This document shows positions 10,201-20,962 of a stretch of DNA of 64,000 nt, piece by piece. Each line of letters opens with the position of its first letter. Within the stretch, counting starts at the first letter, position 1. The notes below the pieces were generated by a model. That model had not been told where the DNA came from, searched no databases, and saw nothing but the letters and a program-made list of their open reading frames with translations. A program made the position numbers and the translations under genes. Origin of the DNA: Rhizobium sp. CIAT894 (GTDB lineage: Bacteria; Pseudomonadota; Alphaproteobacteria; Rhizobiales; Rhizobiaceae); assembly GCF_000172795.2 (NCBI RefSeq), contig NZ_CP020947.1, positions 2,359,001 through 2,423,000 of the forward strand, written 5' to 3'.

Positions 10201-10731
10201 CTATTGGCCCTTGGCAATCAGCGCCATCGTCGCCTTCAGTGAGTCTCGGCCCTGCGTTTCGATATTCTCGGTGACGATATCGTCGATGACGGCTTGGCCA
10301 GCCTCCTCGACCACCTCGAAGCGAACGGTCGTATAGTCCTTGGCGTCAGGAGTGTCCGCGCAGGCGGATTTCTTGAAGCGCACCGTGACCTCGGTCGTCC
10401 CGTTGACCGGGGGCGCAGCCGCCATCGTCAGATCCTCCAGCGGGCATGCATCCTGGCCGTTGACGATGACATCGTAATCGAAGGGCGATATGCCGTCGTC
10501 GTCGTCGCCGGCGGGAAATTGCGCGGCCGCCTGATATTTCGCGATGAAGTCCTTGCTGTAGAGATGGTCGAGCCGGCTCGCATCGAAGATGTCGGTCCAG
10601 TCGCTATTGTTGTCGGCCCAGTTGCTCCTGGTTGCGTCCATGATCTCCTTCACGGGAGCCGTGGCATCGGCCGCGTGGGCGGCGCCTGAAAAGGCGATAA
10701 GGCTTGCGATAACAACGGCGATTGTCTTCAT
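10201..10731 (-). CDS. Secreted hypothetical protein
   Basis: 176 residues. The N-terminus MKTIAVVIASLIAFSGAAHA is a clear Sec signal peptide with AHA before the cleavage point, so the protein should be periplasmic. The mature part is acidic and has two cysteines (near DACPLEDL and KSACAD) that could pair. The pattern 'P...IMDATRSNW....DWTDIFD...L..LYSKDF' resembles small DUF3828-type periplasmic proteins, but this is not a firm assignment. The ATG chosen begins the signal peptide. It is divergent from icd and shares its upstream region. Confidence 0.7.
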   Translation of the reverse strand: MKTIAVVIASLIAFSGAAHAADATAPVKEIMDATRSNWADNNSDWTDIFDASRLDHLYSKDFIAKYQAAAQFPAGDDDDGISPFDYDVIVNGQDACPLEDLTMAAAPPVNGTTEVTVRFKKSACADTPDAKDYTTVRFEVVEEAGQAVIDDIVTENIETQGRDSLKATMALIAKGQ

Positions 10732-10806
10732 GATCGAATGTTCCGGGGCGGGCAAATCAAGGCGGACACTAGTCAGATTTCAGCGCTTGGCAATGCCGGC
10801 AAAAAC

Positions 10807-10851
10807 GCATTGTGAAACCCGTTGCAGCTTTGCGTTCCCGGTTCACAATGC
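10807..10851. promoter_or_regulatory. Inverted repeat in the icd promoter region
   Basis: GCATTGTGAA at 10807-10816 is exactly mirrored by TTCACAATGC at 10842-10851, centre to centre 35 bp. The right arm abuts a possible -10 element CTATAG (10851-10856) that would start the icd transcript about 58 bases before its ATG. It looks like a regulator site; the binding protein is unknown. Confidence 0.45.
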
Positions 10852-10920
10852 TATAGCGCTCCTCATCACGTCACCCACCCGGGACCCCCGTCCCCATTCA
10901 AGCTCGAACGAGGCAGATAC

Positions 10921-12132
10921 ATGAACAAGATCAAGGTCGCCAATCCCGTCGCCGATCTCGACGGCGATGAAATGACGCGTATCATCTGGCAGCTTATCAA
11001 GGACAAGCTGATCCATCCGTATCTCGACCTCGACATCGACTATTTCGACCTCTCCGTCGAAAATCGCGACGCCACCAACGACCAGGTCACCGTCGATGCC
11101 GCCAACGCCATCAAGAAGTACGGCGTCGGCATCAAGTGCGCGACGATCACGCCGGATGAAGCCCGCGTCAAGGAATTCAACCTCAAGGAAATGTGGAAGA
11201 GCCCGAACGGCACGATCCGCAACATTCTGGGCGGCGTCATCTTCCGCGAGCCGATCATCTGCAAGAACGTGCCGCGCCTGGTTCCCGGCTGGACACAGCC
11301 GATCGTCGTCGGCCGTCACGCCTTCGGCGACCAATACCGCGCCACCGACTTCAAATTCCCCGGCAAGGGTAAGCTGACGATCAAGTTCGTCGGCGAAGAC
11401 GGCACCGTCATCGAGAAGGAAGTCTTCAACGCGCCGGGCGCCGGCGTCGCCATGGCCATGTACAACCTCGATGAATCGATCCGCGAATTCGCCCGCGCTT
11501 CGATGATGTACGGCCTGATGCGCAAATGGCCGGTTTACCTCTCGACCAAGAACACCATCCTCAAGGCCTATGACGGCCGCTTCAAGGACATCTTCGAAGA
11601 AGTCTACGAGACCGAATTCAAGGATCAGTTCAAGGAAGCCGGCATCACCTACGAACACCGCCTGATCGACGACATGGTCGCCTCGGCGCTCAAGTGGTCG
11701 GGCGGCTACGTCTGGGCCTGCAAGAACTATGACGGCGACGTCCAGTCCGATACCGTTGCCCAGGGCTTCGGCTCGCTCGGCCTGATGACCTCGGTCCTGC
11801 TGACGCCGGATGGCAAGACGGTTGAAGCCGAAGCCGCTCACGGCACGGTCACCCGCCACTACCGCCAGCACCAGAAGGGCCAGGAAACCTCGACGAACTC
11901 GATCGCCTCGATCTTCGCCTGGACCCGCGGCCTCGCGCACCGTGCCAAGCTCGACGACAATGCCGAGCTTGCCCGCTTCGCTTCGACGCTCGAAAAGGTC
12001 TGCGTCGACACCGTCGAATCCGGCTTCATGACCAAGGATCTGGCGCTGCTCATCGGTCCGGATCAGCCGTGGCTCTCGACCACCGCCTTCCTCGACAAGA
12101 TCGACCAGAACCTGCAGAAGGCCATGGCATAA
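10921..12132 (+). CDS. icd: NADP-dependent isocitrate dehydrogenase
   Basis: 403 residues, matching the homodimeric type found in rhizobia and mitochondria. It oxidises isocitrate to 2-oxoglutarate and CO2, making NADPH in the TCA cycle. The N-terminal block [12 protein letters not shown], the substrate-loop region [12 protein letters not shown] (about 95-106) and the coenzyme region [12 protein letters not shown] (about 305-316) are characteristic. The ATG at 10921 follows a GAGG ribosome-binding site; the upstream in-frame extension is not conserved. It is monocistronic, with a strong terminator behind it and an inverted repeat in its promoter. Confidence 0.96.
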   Translation: MNKIKVANPVADLDGDEMTRIIWQLIKDKLIHPYLDLDIDYFDLSVENRDATNDQVTVDAANAIKKYGVGIKCATITPDEARVKEFNLKEMWKSPNGTIRNILGGVIFREPIICKNVPRLVPGWTQPIVVGRHAFGDQYRATDFKFPGKGKLTIKFVGEDGTVIEKEVFNAPGAGVAMAMYNLDESIREFARASMMYGLMRKWPVYLSTKNTILKAYDGRFKDIFEEVYETEFKDQFKEAGITYEHRLIDDMVASALKWSGGYVWACKNYDGDVQSDTVAQGFGSLGLMTSVLLTPDGKTVEAEAAHGTVTRHYRQHQKGQETSTNSIASIFAWTRGLAHRAKLDDNAELARFASTLEKVCVDTVESGFMTKDLALLIGPDQPWLSTTAFLDKIDQNLQKAMA

Positions 12133-12156
12133 GCCAGCCTTTTCGCGATAGCATTG

Positions 12157-12186
12157 AAACGGCGGGGATTTCCCCGCCGTTTTTTA
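12157..12186 (+). terminator. Rho-independent terminator of icd
   Basis: A 12-bp stem, AAACGGCGGGGA paired with TCCCCGCCGTTT around a 2-nt centre, is followed by a T run. It begins 25 bp after the icd stop. Confidence 0.88.
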
Positions 12187-12202
12187 TTTGGGAGATCAGG
12201 AA

Positions 12203-12649
12203 ATGACGGCAACCGTGCGCCCGCTCGAACCTTCCGACTGCGCCGCTTGGGAACCCCTGTGGGAAGCGTATCAGCGCTTCTACGAAGTGGTGATCCCGCC
12301 CGAAACCACCGATCTCACCTGGGGCCGCTTCCACGATCCCGACGAACCGATGCACGCGCTCGGCGCCTTCGATGAAGACGGTCGCCTCGTCGGCATCGTC
12401 CATGCCATCTTTCACCGCTCCTGCTGGCTGCCGCAATGGACCTGCTACCTGCAGGATCTCTATGTCGAAAACAGCCAGCGTGGGCTCGGCACCGGCGCCG
12501 CGCTGATCGACGCGGTCACCGATCTTGCGCGCAAAAACGGCGCAGGCCGGCTTTATTGGATGACGCACGAAACGAATGCAACGGCGAGGCGGCTCTACGA
12601 CAAGATCGCTGAACGCTCGGGTTTCATCCAGTACCGCAAGGCTCTCTGA
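12203..12649 (+). CDS. GNAT-family N-acetyltransferase
   Basis: 148 residues. The acetyl-CoA pyrophosphate loop appears as NSQRGLGTGAALI (about 91-103), preceded by the strand LQDLYVE and followed by the typical MTHETNATARRLYDKI helix and ERSGFIQYRKAL end. The start is ATG at 12203, with GGAGATCAGGA as ribosome-binding site; a TTG five codons upstream is less likely. The substrate is unknown; the N-terminal EAYQRFYE form resembles amino-acid or diamine acetyltransferases. It follows the icd terminator and precedes a GST gene on the same strand. Confidence 0.85.
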   Translation: MTATVRPLEPSDCAAWEPLWEAYQRFYEVVIPPETTDLTWGRFHDPDEPMHALGAFDEDGRLVGIVHAIFHRSCWLPQWTCYLQDLYVENSQRGLGTGAALIDAVTDLARKNGAGRLYWMTHETNATARRLYDKIAERSGFIQYRKAL

Positions 12650-12717
12650 AGACCGGGGGTTGCCCAAAGACCTCGCCGCGCTATTGATTCCGAGCGACGC
12701 AACAGGAGGAGGATGTC

Positions 12718-13344
12718 ATGACCGAAGAATTGGTATTCTACACGAACCCGATGTCACGCGGCCGCATCGCGCGCTGGATGCTGGAGGAAATCGGTCAGCC
12801 CTATCGCACCGAACTCCTGACCTTCGGCGAAACCATGAAGGCGCCGGAATATCTGCGGGTCAACCCGATGGGCAAGGTGCCGGCGATCCGCCACGGCGAC
12901 ACCGTCGTCACAGAATGTGCGGCAATCTGCGCCTATCTCGCCGAAACCTTCCCGGAAAAGGGGTTGGCCCCCAAGCCGGAGGAACGCGCCGCCTATTACC
13001 GCTGGATGTTCTTTGCCGCCGGTCCGTTGGAATCGGCGGTGACGATGAGGGCTCTCGGCTTCGAAATTCCGACGGAGCGCCTGCGCATGGCCGGCTGCGG
13101 CGGTTTCGGCGACGTCATGAACACGCTCGAGATGGCCGTTTCCGGCTCGACCTATGTCGCCGGCGAGCGCTTTACCGCCGCCGACGTCTATGTCGGCTCG
13201 CATGTCGGCTGGGGCCTCGGCTTCGGCAGCATCGAAAAACGCCAGGCCTTCGTCGATTATTTCGGCCGCATCAGCGAACGTGAGGCCTATAAGCGCGCCA
13301 ATGCGCTTGACGATGAGGCCGGAAAGACGATGCAGGCGGCCTGA
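12718..13344 (+). CDS. Glutathione S-transferase family protein
   Basis: 208 residues. The N-terminal thioredoxin-like domain (about 3-80) shows YTNPMSRGRIARWMLEEIG, where Ser replaces Tyr/Cys as the probable glutathione-activating residue, then NPMGKVPAIRHGDTVVTECAAI, the cis-Pro and glutathione Glu/Ser site. An all-helical C-terminal domain follows. Such enzymes conjugate glutathione to electrophiles or reduce disulfides; no substrate is indicated. A near-perfect AGGAGGA ribosome-binding site precedes the ATG. It converges with the AraC-type gene across a 46-bp gap holding a strong hairpin. Confidence 0.9.
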   Translation: MTEELVFYTNPMSRGRIARWMLEEIGQPYRTELLTFGETMKAPEYLRVNPMGKVPAIRHGDTVVTECAAICAYLAETFPEKGLAPKPEERAAYYRWMFFAAGPLESAVTMRALGFEIPTERLRMAGCGGFGDVMNTLEMAVSGSTYVAGERFTAADVYVGSHVGWGLGFGSIEKRQAFVDYFGRISEREAYKRANALDDEAGKTMQAA

Positions 13345-13350
13345 TCGTCA

Positions 13351-13379
13351 CCGGCGCGGCTCTAACGTGGCCGCGCCGG
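13351..13379. terminator. GC-rich hairpin between convergent genes (possible bidirectional terminator)
   Basis: CCGGCGCGGC pairs with GCCGCGCCGG around a 9-nt loop between the GST and AraC genes. It lacks a T run on either side, so intrinsic termination is only possible, not sure. Confidence 0.45.
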
Positions 13380-13390
13380 GATGTCAGCCC

Positions 13391-14242
13391 TCAGGCAAGC
13401 GGCATATGGATATCCGTCATCAGCTCGGCCGGCGGCACCTCGCGCGGGTTGTTGAGATATTCCTCGAACATGACGCTGTCCTTCAGCTGCCGCCCGGATT
13501 TCGGCAGCCATTCCGCATAAAGCCACTGGTAGGCCTTGTGCATGTCGGCATAGGGGCCTTTGTGGCGCAGCACGGCATAGTCGCCGCCGTCGATCGTGCG
13601 TCGCTCGAACGGCACTTCGACCGGCCCCGCGGAAACGCCGGTGACGCAGGCGATCGAGCGCAGCTGTTCGGCCGGCACGATATCGGGATCGTCGAGATAG
13701 ACACCGATCATTCGCATGTCGGGCTTGGCGAGGCCGCGCGCGTAAAGCGTGCCGAACAATGTTTCGAAGGCTTTGCCGATCTCCATATAGGAGCCGGTAT
13801 GGGCGACACCGATCAGTTCGGTCGGCGCGATCTCGCGTATGGTAACATCGAACATGGCTTTGGTCTTTCCGTCAGGTGAGGGTTGGAAGGCTGTATGGCT
13901 TCCCTCTTTCCGGTAGCGCGCCGGCGGCATGCCGTAGACCGACTTGAAAATGCGGTTGAAGGATTGGAGATTGGGATAGCCTGATCGCTTCGCAATCTCA
14001 CGGACGGCAAGCTCCGTGCGGACGATCTCGCCCGCCGCGCGATGCAGCCGCAGCCGCTTGACGGTGGCCGCCAGCGTCTCGCCGTAAATCGCCCGGTAGA
14101 TCCTGTGCCAGTGATAGCTGGACATGCAGGCGATCTCAGCAAGGCGCTCCATATCCAGCTCCTCGTCGAGGTGCTCGTGAATATAAGCCGAAACCCGTCT
14201 CAGACGGGCTTCATAGAGTGCCCATGCTGCATCACCATTCAT
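13391..14242 (-). CDS. AraC-family regulator with GyrI-like effector domain
   Basis: 283 residues. The N-terminal half (about 10-115) holds two helix-turn-helix units of the AraC/XylS DNA-binding domain: 'MERLAEIACMSSYHWHRIYRAIYGET' and 'EIAKRSGYPNLQSFNRIFKSVYGMPP'. The C-terminal half (about 130-283) is a GyrI-like small-molecule-binding domain, as in Rob and SoxS-like multidrug sensors. The domain order (DNA binding first) is that of Rob. The ATG at 14242 follows an AAGGG site. The target genes and the ligand are unknown; the nearest candidate target is the convergent GST gene, but that is a guess. Confidence 0.88.
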   Translation of the reverse strand: MNGDAAWALYEARLRRVSAYIHEHLDEELDMERLAEIACMSSYHWHRIYRAIYGETLAATVKRLRLHRAAGEIVRTELAVREIAKRSGYPNLQSFNRIFKSVYGMPPARYRKEGSHTAFQPSPDGKTKAMFDVTIREIAPTELIGVAHTGSYMEIGKAFETLFGTLYARGLAKPDMRMIGVYLDDPDIVPAEQLRSIACVTGVSAGPVEVPFERRTIDGGDYAVLRHKGPYADMHKAYQWLYAEWLPKSGRQLKDSVMFEEYLNNPREVPPAELMTDIHMPLA

Positions 14243-14390
14243 GTCAACGCCCTTATGAAAATCGATCGGCTGCAGAGAACCATATCCCGATTTGACAAAT
14301 CCTGCGGACTTGCCGGCTCCGGAACGCCAACGCTGCGCCATCGACCCGCTAAGCGACAGAGGAAAACGTCGCCATATGCCGATTTCCCTC

Positions 14391-14526
14391 CCTCATTCCT
14401 GTGCTCGTCACAGGAATCCAGCCACGGCGCGTCCGCGCCGTGAATAAATCAATACCTAAAGAAAAGAGTCTTTGGCGCCCAAGAACTTGGGCGCACTGGA
14501 TTCCTGTGACGAGCACAGGAATGAGG
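14391..14526. repeat. Palindromic mosaic repeat, RIME-like
   Basis: Outer arms of 31 nt, 14391-14421 and 14496-14526, are perfect reverse complements and begin CCTCATTCCTGTGCTCGTCA. Inside are two more hairpins: CACGGCGCG/CGCGCCGTG just after the left arm, and GCGCCCAAG/CTTGGGCGC just before the right arm. Each has only a 2-nt centre. This nested palindrome in an intergenic space resembles the Rhizobium-specific intergenic mosaic elements (RIME). The exact subclass is not confirmed. Confidence 0.75.
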
Positions 14527-14565
14527 AGGGCTGGAGGGGCGGCGAATAAAGAACAAGTCTATCAG

Positions 14566-14592
14566 AAAGGCGGAAGCCAAGCTTCCGCCTTT
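14566..14592 (-). terminator. Terminator hairpin downstream of alaS
   Basis: AAAGGCGGAAGC and GCTTCCGCCTTT form a 12-bp stem around CAA, starting 27 bp beyond the alaS stop on the minus strand. The A/T-rich flanks on both sides could let it act in both directions. Confidence 0.75.
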
Positions 14593-14618
14593 TCTAAACT
14601 TAGGAATGAACCCGCAGT

Positions 14619-17273
<2,655 letters not shown>

Positions 17274-17357
17274 TCTATGCCCTTCAATGCTGCCCGAGGC
17301 CAGTAAATACAAATCCATCGGCTTTTAACGTTCGCCTCCGCCACTGTCCAGCAGACA

Positions 17358-17396
17358 AACAAAACCGGCCGCATTCTCATCAGGAATACGGCCGGC
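17358..17396 (-). terminator. Terminator of recA
   Basis: On the minus strand CCGGCCG-T-ATTC pairs with GAAT-G-CGGCCGG around a short loop, then TTTTGTTT. It lies about 32 bp after the recA stop and before alaS. Confidence 0.8.
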
Positions 17397-17427
17397 CGAA
17401 ATTGTCCAATGCGTTCACGCGCGAAAA

Positions 17428-18516
17428 TTACATTTCCGCGGCGCCATCGCCGTCATCTGCATCCGGTCCGCCGTTCTGCAGGAAGCGGTCGGCGATCAAG
17501 CCGGCATTCTGGCGCAGTGACAGCTCGATCTCGCGTGCGAGATCCGGATTGTCGCGCAGGAAGGTCTTGGCATTTTCACGGCCTTGGCCGAGACGCTGGC
17601 TGTTGTAGGAGAACCAGGCGCCCGACTTCTCGACGATGCCGGCCTTGACGCCGAGATCGACGAGTTCGCCGGTCTTGGAAACGCCCTCGCCATACATGAT
17701 GTCGAACTCGACATGCTTGAAGGGAGGCGCCATCTTGTTCTTGACGACCTTGACGCGGGTCTGGTTGCCGATCACCTCTTCGCGCTCCTTGACCGCGCCG
17801 ATACGGCGGATATCGAGGCGAACGGAGGCATAGAATTTCAGCGCATTGCCGCCCGTCGTTGTCTCAGGCGAACCGAACATGACACCGATCTTCATGCGTA
17901 TCTGGTTGATGAAAATCACCATGCAGTTCGACTTGGAAATCGAGGCGGTGAGCTTGCGCAGTGCCTGGCTCATCAGGCGGGCCTGGAGACCTGGAAGGCT
18001 GTCGCCCATTTCGCCTTCGATTTCGGCGCGCGGCGTCAGCGCGGCGACCGAGTCGACGACGAGAACGTCGACGGCGCCGGAGCGCACCAGGGTGTCGGTG
18101 ATTTCGAGCGCCTGCTCGCCGGTATCCGGCTGCGAGATCAGAAGGTTCTGCAGATCGACGCCAAGCTTGCGGGCATAGACCGGATCAAGAGCGTGTTCGG
18201 CGTCGACGAAGGCGCAGATACCGCCCTTCTTCTGCGCTTCCGCAATGGTCTGCAACGCAAGCGTCGTCTTACCCGAGCTTTCCGGCCCGTAGATTTCGAT
18301 AATGCGGCCCTTCGGCAGGCCACCGATGCCAAGCGCAATATCGAGGCCAAGCGAGCCCGTCGAAACCGTCTCGATCTCGACGACGTTCTCGTTGGAACCG
18401 AGTTTCATGATCGAGCCCTTGCCGAACGACCGCTCTATCTGTGAGAGTGCCGCTTCAAGCGCCTTGCTTTTGTCCACCGATTTGTCCTCTACCAGCCGCA
18501 ATGAATTCTGAGACAT
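17428..18516 (-). CDS. recA: Recombinase RecA
   Basis: 362 residues. RecA forms ATP-dependent filaments on single-stranded DNA, drives strand exchange and triggers LexA self-cleavage. Walker [10 protein letters not shown] (about 78-86) and the DNA-binding and subunit-interface blocks ([20 protein letters not shown]) are present, and the acidic tail ends [13 protein letters not shown]. The ATG at 18516 begins the conserved [25 protein letters not shown]11-CAA SOS operator lies 57 bp upstream, so LexA repression is expected. Confidence 0.98.
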   Translation of the reverse strand: MSQNSLRLVEDKSVDKSKALEAALSQIERSFGKGSIMKLGSNENVVEIETVSTGSLGLDIALGIGGLPKGRIIEIYGPESSGKTTLALQTIAEAQKKGGICAFVDAEHALDPVYARKLGVDLQNLLISQPDTGEQALEITDTLVRSGAVDVLVVDSVAALTPRAEIEGEMGDSLPGLQARLMSQALRKLTASISKSNCMVIFINQIRMKIGVMFGSPETTTGGNALKFYASVRLDIRRIGAVKEREEVIGNQTRVKVVKNKMAPPFKHVEFDIMYGEGVSKTGELVDLGVKAGIVEKSGAWFSYNSQRLGQGRENAKTFLRDNPDLAREIELSLRQNAGLIADRFLQNGGPDADDGDGAAEM

Positions 18517-18563
18517 CCGATCCACCTTTAGGTTATTGAAGCCGCCCAAGCAATGTCGAGTTT

Positions 18564-18589
18564 GTACCCTATTTGTTCTACTGTCGCAA
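18564..18589. promoter_or_regulatory. SOS (LexA) operator of recA
   Basis: TTG at 18573-18575 and CAA at 18587-18589 are 11 bases apart, exactly the TTG-N11-CAA form described for the R. etli recA operator. Overlapping it, GTAC-N7-GTTC (18564-18578) is one base away from the general alphaproteobacterial SOS box GTTC-N7-GTTC. It stands about 50-70 bp upstream of the recA start. Confidence 0.75.
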
Positions 18590-18745
18590 TAGGCGATCAA
18601 ACAATTGAAAGAAAAAGGTAAAACGGTCCGTGTTCTATTTTTGTTTTATCAATGCAAAGCAATGGCTTAAGCCTGGAATACCGACATGCATCGGAAAAGA
18701 CGCATCGCATCGATTCGTCCTTCGCCCCTCGGGAGAGCGGCTGAA

Positions 18746-19690
18746 ATGAAAAAAAAGATTCTCGTTCTCGGCGGTGCCCATATCGACAGGCGCGGCCGCA
18801 TCTCCGGCGAGACGGCGCCTGGCGCCAGCAATCCCGGGACCTGGTTCGAAGAGCCGGGCGGCGGCGGCTTCAATGCGGCACGCAACCTTGCAAGGCTCGG
18901 TTTTCAGGTGACGATGATTTCGCCGCGCGGCGGCGATCCGATCGGTGAGATGGTCGGCGAAGCCGCCGATTTCGCCGGCATCGACGACCGGCCCTTCGTC
19001 TTCCTCGACCGCAAGACGCCGAGTTACACGGCAATCATCGAGAAGGACGGCAATCTGGTGATCGCCCTTGCCGACATGGATCTCTACCGCTTCTTCGTGC
19101 CGCGGCGCCTCTCCATCCGCTGGGTGCGCGAGGCTTTCGCCGCGCATGATCTCATCCTTTTCGATGCCAATCTGCCGGAAGAGACGATCGCGGCCATCGT
19201 CGCCAAGGCGCGGTCGCTGGCCAAACCCGTCGCCGCAATCGCCATTTCGCCGGCCAAGGTCGTCAGGCTGAAACCCTGCGTCGAAGATATCGACTACCTG
19301 TTCATGAACGAGGCCGAAGCCGCCGCCCTTGCCGGTGAACGGCCGGACGACGCCGGCGGCTGGCCGCCGCTTCTGAACGAGATCGGCATCCGGAGCGCCG
19401 TCGTCACCCGTGGCCGCCGCGAGCTCGTCGCGCTTTGCGATGGCCGCGCCGTGACGCTGCAGCCGCCAATCGCCGAGACCCTGGCCGATGTCACGGGCGC
19501 CGGCGATTCCCTTGCCGCCGGCACGCTCGCCGCCTTGATGCAAGGCCTGCCGCTCGAGCAAGCAATCCGCCACGGCACCGCGGCAGCAGCGCTGACTGTG
19601 CAGTCACCGCACGCCGTCAACGAAAATCTGACGCCGGATCTGCTGAATGAGGCGCTTGCCCTTGTTCCCCAGATCAGAATTCTGCATTGA
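18746..19690 (+). CDS. psuK: Pseudouridine kinase (PfkB-family carbohydrate kinase)
   Basis: 314 residues. The PfkB fold is shown by the N-terminal LVLGGAHIDRRGRI, the sugar-binding GGGGFNAARNLARLGF (about 36-51) and the C-terminal catalytic TGAGDSLAAGTLAALMQG with its base Asp. PsuK phosphorylates pseudouridine to pseudouridine 5'-phosphate. The specific name rests on the next gene being psuG, which uses that product. The start is ATG at 18746, opening MKKKILVLGG; an upstream ATG is not preceded by a good site. An 88-bp gap separates it from psuG. Confidence 0.85.
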   Translation: MKKKILVLGGAHIDRRGRISGETAPGASNPGTWFEEPGGGGFNAARNLARLGFQVTMISPRGGDPIGEMVGEAADFAGIDDRPFVFLDRKTPSYTAIIEKDGNLVIALADMDLYRFFVPRRLSIRWVREAFAAHDLILFDANLPEETIAAIVAKARSLAKPVAAIAISPAKVVRLKPCVEDIDYLFMNEAEAAALAGERPDDAGGWPPLLNEIGIRSAVVTRGRRELVALCDGRAVTLQPPIAETLADVTGAGDSLAAGTLAALMQGLPLEQAIRHGTAAAALTVQSPHAVNENLTPDLLNEALALVPQIRILH

Positions 19691-19778
19691 AGCGACCAAA
19701 TGAAATAGTTGAGCATGATGTCGTCGGAAAACCGCTGACACTTTCGGCATCAGGCTCGATCGAGGACAGGACAAGATC

Positions 19779-20705
19779 ATGACCCAGCCCATCTCCCCTC
19801 TTCTGCCGATCGCCTATTCCAAGGAGGTCGCGAGCGCCAAGCAGCGCGGCGCGCCGTTGGTGGCGCTGGAATCGACCATCATTACTCACGGCATGCCCTA
19901 TCCCGGCAATATCGAGATGGCCCGCAGCGTCGAGGCGATCATTCGCGAACAGGGTGCGGTGCCGGCAACGATCGCCGTCATCCACGGCACCCTGCATGTC
20001 GGTCTTGAATCCGCGGAACTGGAACAGCTCGCCAAAGCGACGGACGTGATGAAGGTGTCGCGCGCCGATCTCGCCTTCGCGATCGCCGAGCGCCGCACCG
20101 GCGCCACCACAGTCGCGGCGACGATGATCGCGGCCGCCCGTGCCGGCATCCGCGTTTTTGCCACAGGCGGCATCGGCGGCGTGCATCGCGGCGCCGAGGA
20201 AAGCTTCGATATTTCAGCCGATCTCGAGGAGCTCGCCCGCACCGGCGTCATCGTTGTCTGCGCCGGCGCCAAGGCGATCCTCGACATTCCGAAAACGCTG
20301 GAAGTGCTGGAAACCCGTGGCGTTCCCGTCGTCACCTATGAGAGCGAAGAATTCCCCGCCTTCTGGTCGCGCTCCTCGGGCATATCAAGCCCGCTGTCAC
20401 TGAACAGCCCGGCGGCCATTGCCAATTTCCAGACGGTGCGCGAACAGCTCGGCATCGACGGCGGCATGCTCGTCGCCAACCCGGTGCCGGAAGCAGACGA
20501 GATCCCGAGCGAAGAGATGGAGATCTATATCGAGCGCGCACTCGACAGCGCCGAGCGCGACGAAATCACCGGCAAGGCCGTGACGCCCTACCTGCTCTCG
20601 ACCATTTTCGACTTGACGGACGGCCAGAGCCTGAAGACGAATATTGCGCTGGTCGAGAACAATGCGCGGCTGGCGGCTGAGATTGCCGTGGCGCTTGGCG
20701 AGTAA
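19779..20705 (+). CDS. psuG: Pseudouridine-5'-phosphate glycosidase
   Basis: 308 residues, typical for this family. It reversibly splits pseudouridine 5'-phosphate into uracil and ribose 5-phosphate, breaking a C-C glycosidic bond. Family blocks are ALESTIITHGMPYPGN, the TTVAATMIAA / VFATGGIGGVHRGA active-site region with KVSRADL (catalytic Lys candidates), and CAGAKAILDIPKTLEVLET. AGGACA precedes the ATG. Together with psuK it forms a two-gene pathway for recycling pseudouridine from RNA turnover. Confidence 0.93.
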   Translation: MTQPISPLLPIAYSKEVASAKQRGAPLVALESTIITHGMPYPGNIEMARSVEAIIREQGAVPATIAVIHGTLHVGLESAELEQLAKATDVMKVSRADLAFAIAERRTGATTVAATMIAAARAGIRVFATGGIGGVHRGAEESFDISADLEELARTGVIVVCAGAKAILDIPKTLEVLETRGVPVVTYESEEFPAFWSRSSGISSPLSLNSPAAIANFQTVREQLGIDGGMLVANPVPEADEIPSEEMEIYIERALDSAERDEITGKAVTPYLLSTIFDLTDGQSLKTNIALVENNARLAAEIAVALGE

Positions 20706-20756
20706 GGGATAGTAGGAGGGCAAGAATGCCCTGGCAGACAGGGCGTGCCGTGCAAG

Positions 20757-20929
20757 CCCCCCTCTGCCCTGCCGGGCATCTCCCCCACAGGTGGGGAGAT
20801 GGGCTGGGCGCACCGGCTTTCCTCAACAATCAGCGTTGCAATCCGGCGAAACGGTAGAGAGGTGGGAGGAGCACGCCTCTTGTCGATCTCCCCACCTGTG
20901 GGGGAGATGCCCGGCAGGGCAGAGGGGGG
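20757..20929. repeat. Long inverted repeat with 44-nt perfect arms
   Basis: The arm at 20757-20800 (CCCCCCTCTGCCCTGCCGGG...) is the exact reverse complement of 20886-20929, with an 85-nt spacer. It fills the gap between the convergent psuG and cckA genes. It has the look of a dispersed rhizobial intergenic repeat; transcribed from either side it would fold into a very stable hairpin and could stop both transcripts. Confidence 0.8.
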
Positions 20930-20962
20930 TACCACACGGCACGACCTCTCCGACGGCCCCCT

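Noticed and set aside
10843..11940. 365-codon minus-strand frame opposite icd
   Set aside because: Antisense of a conserved TCA enzyme; no ribosome-binding site or domain.
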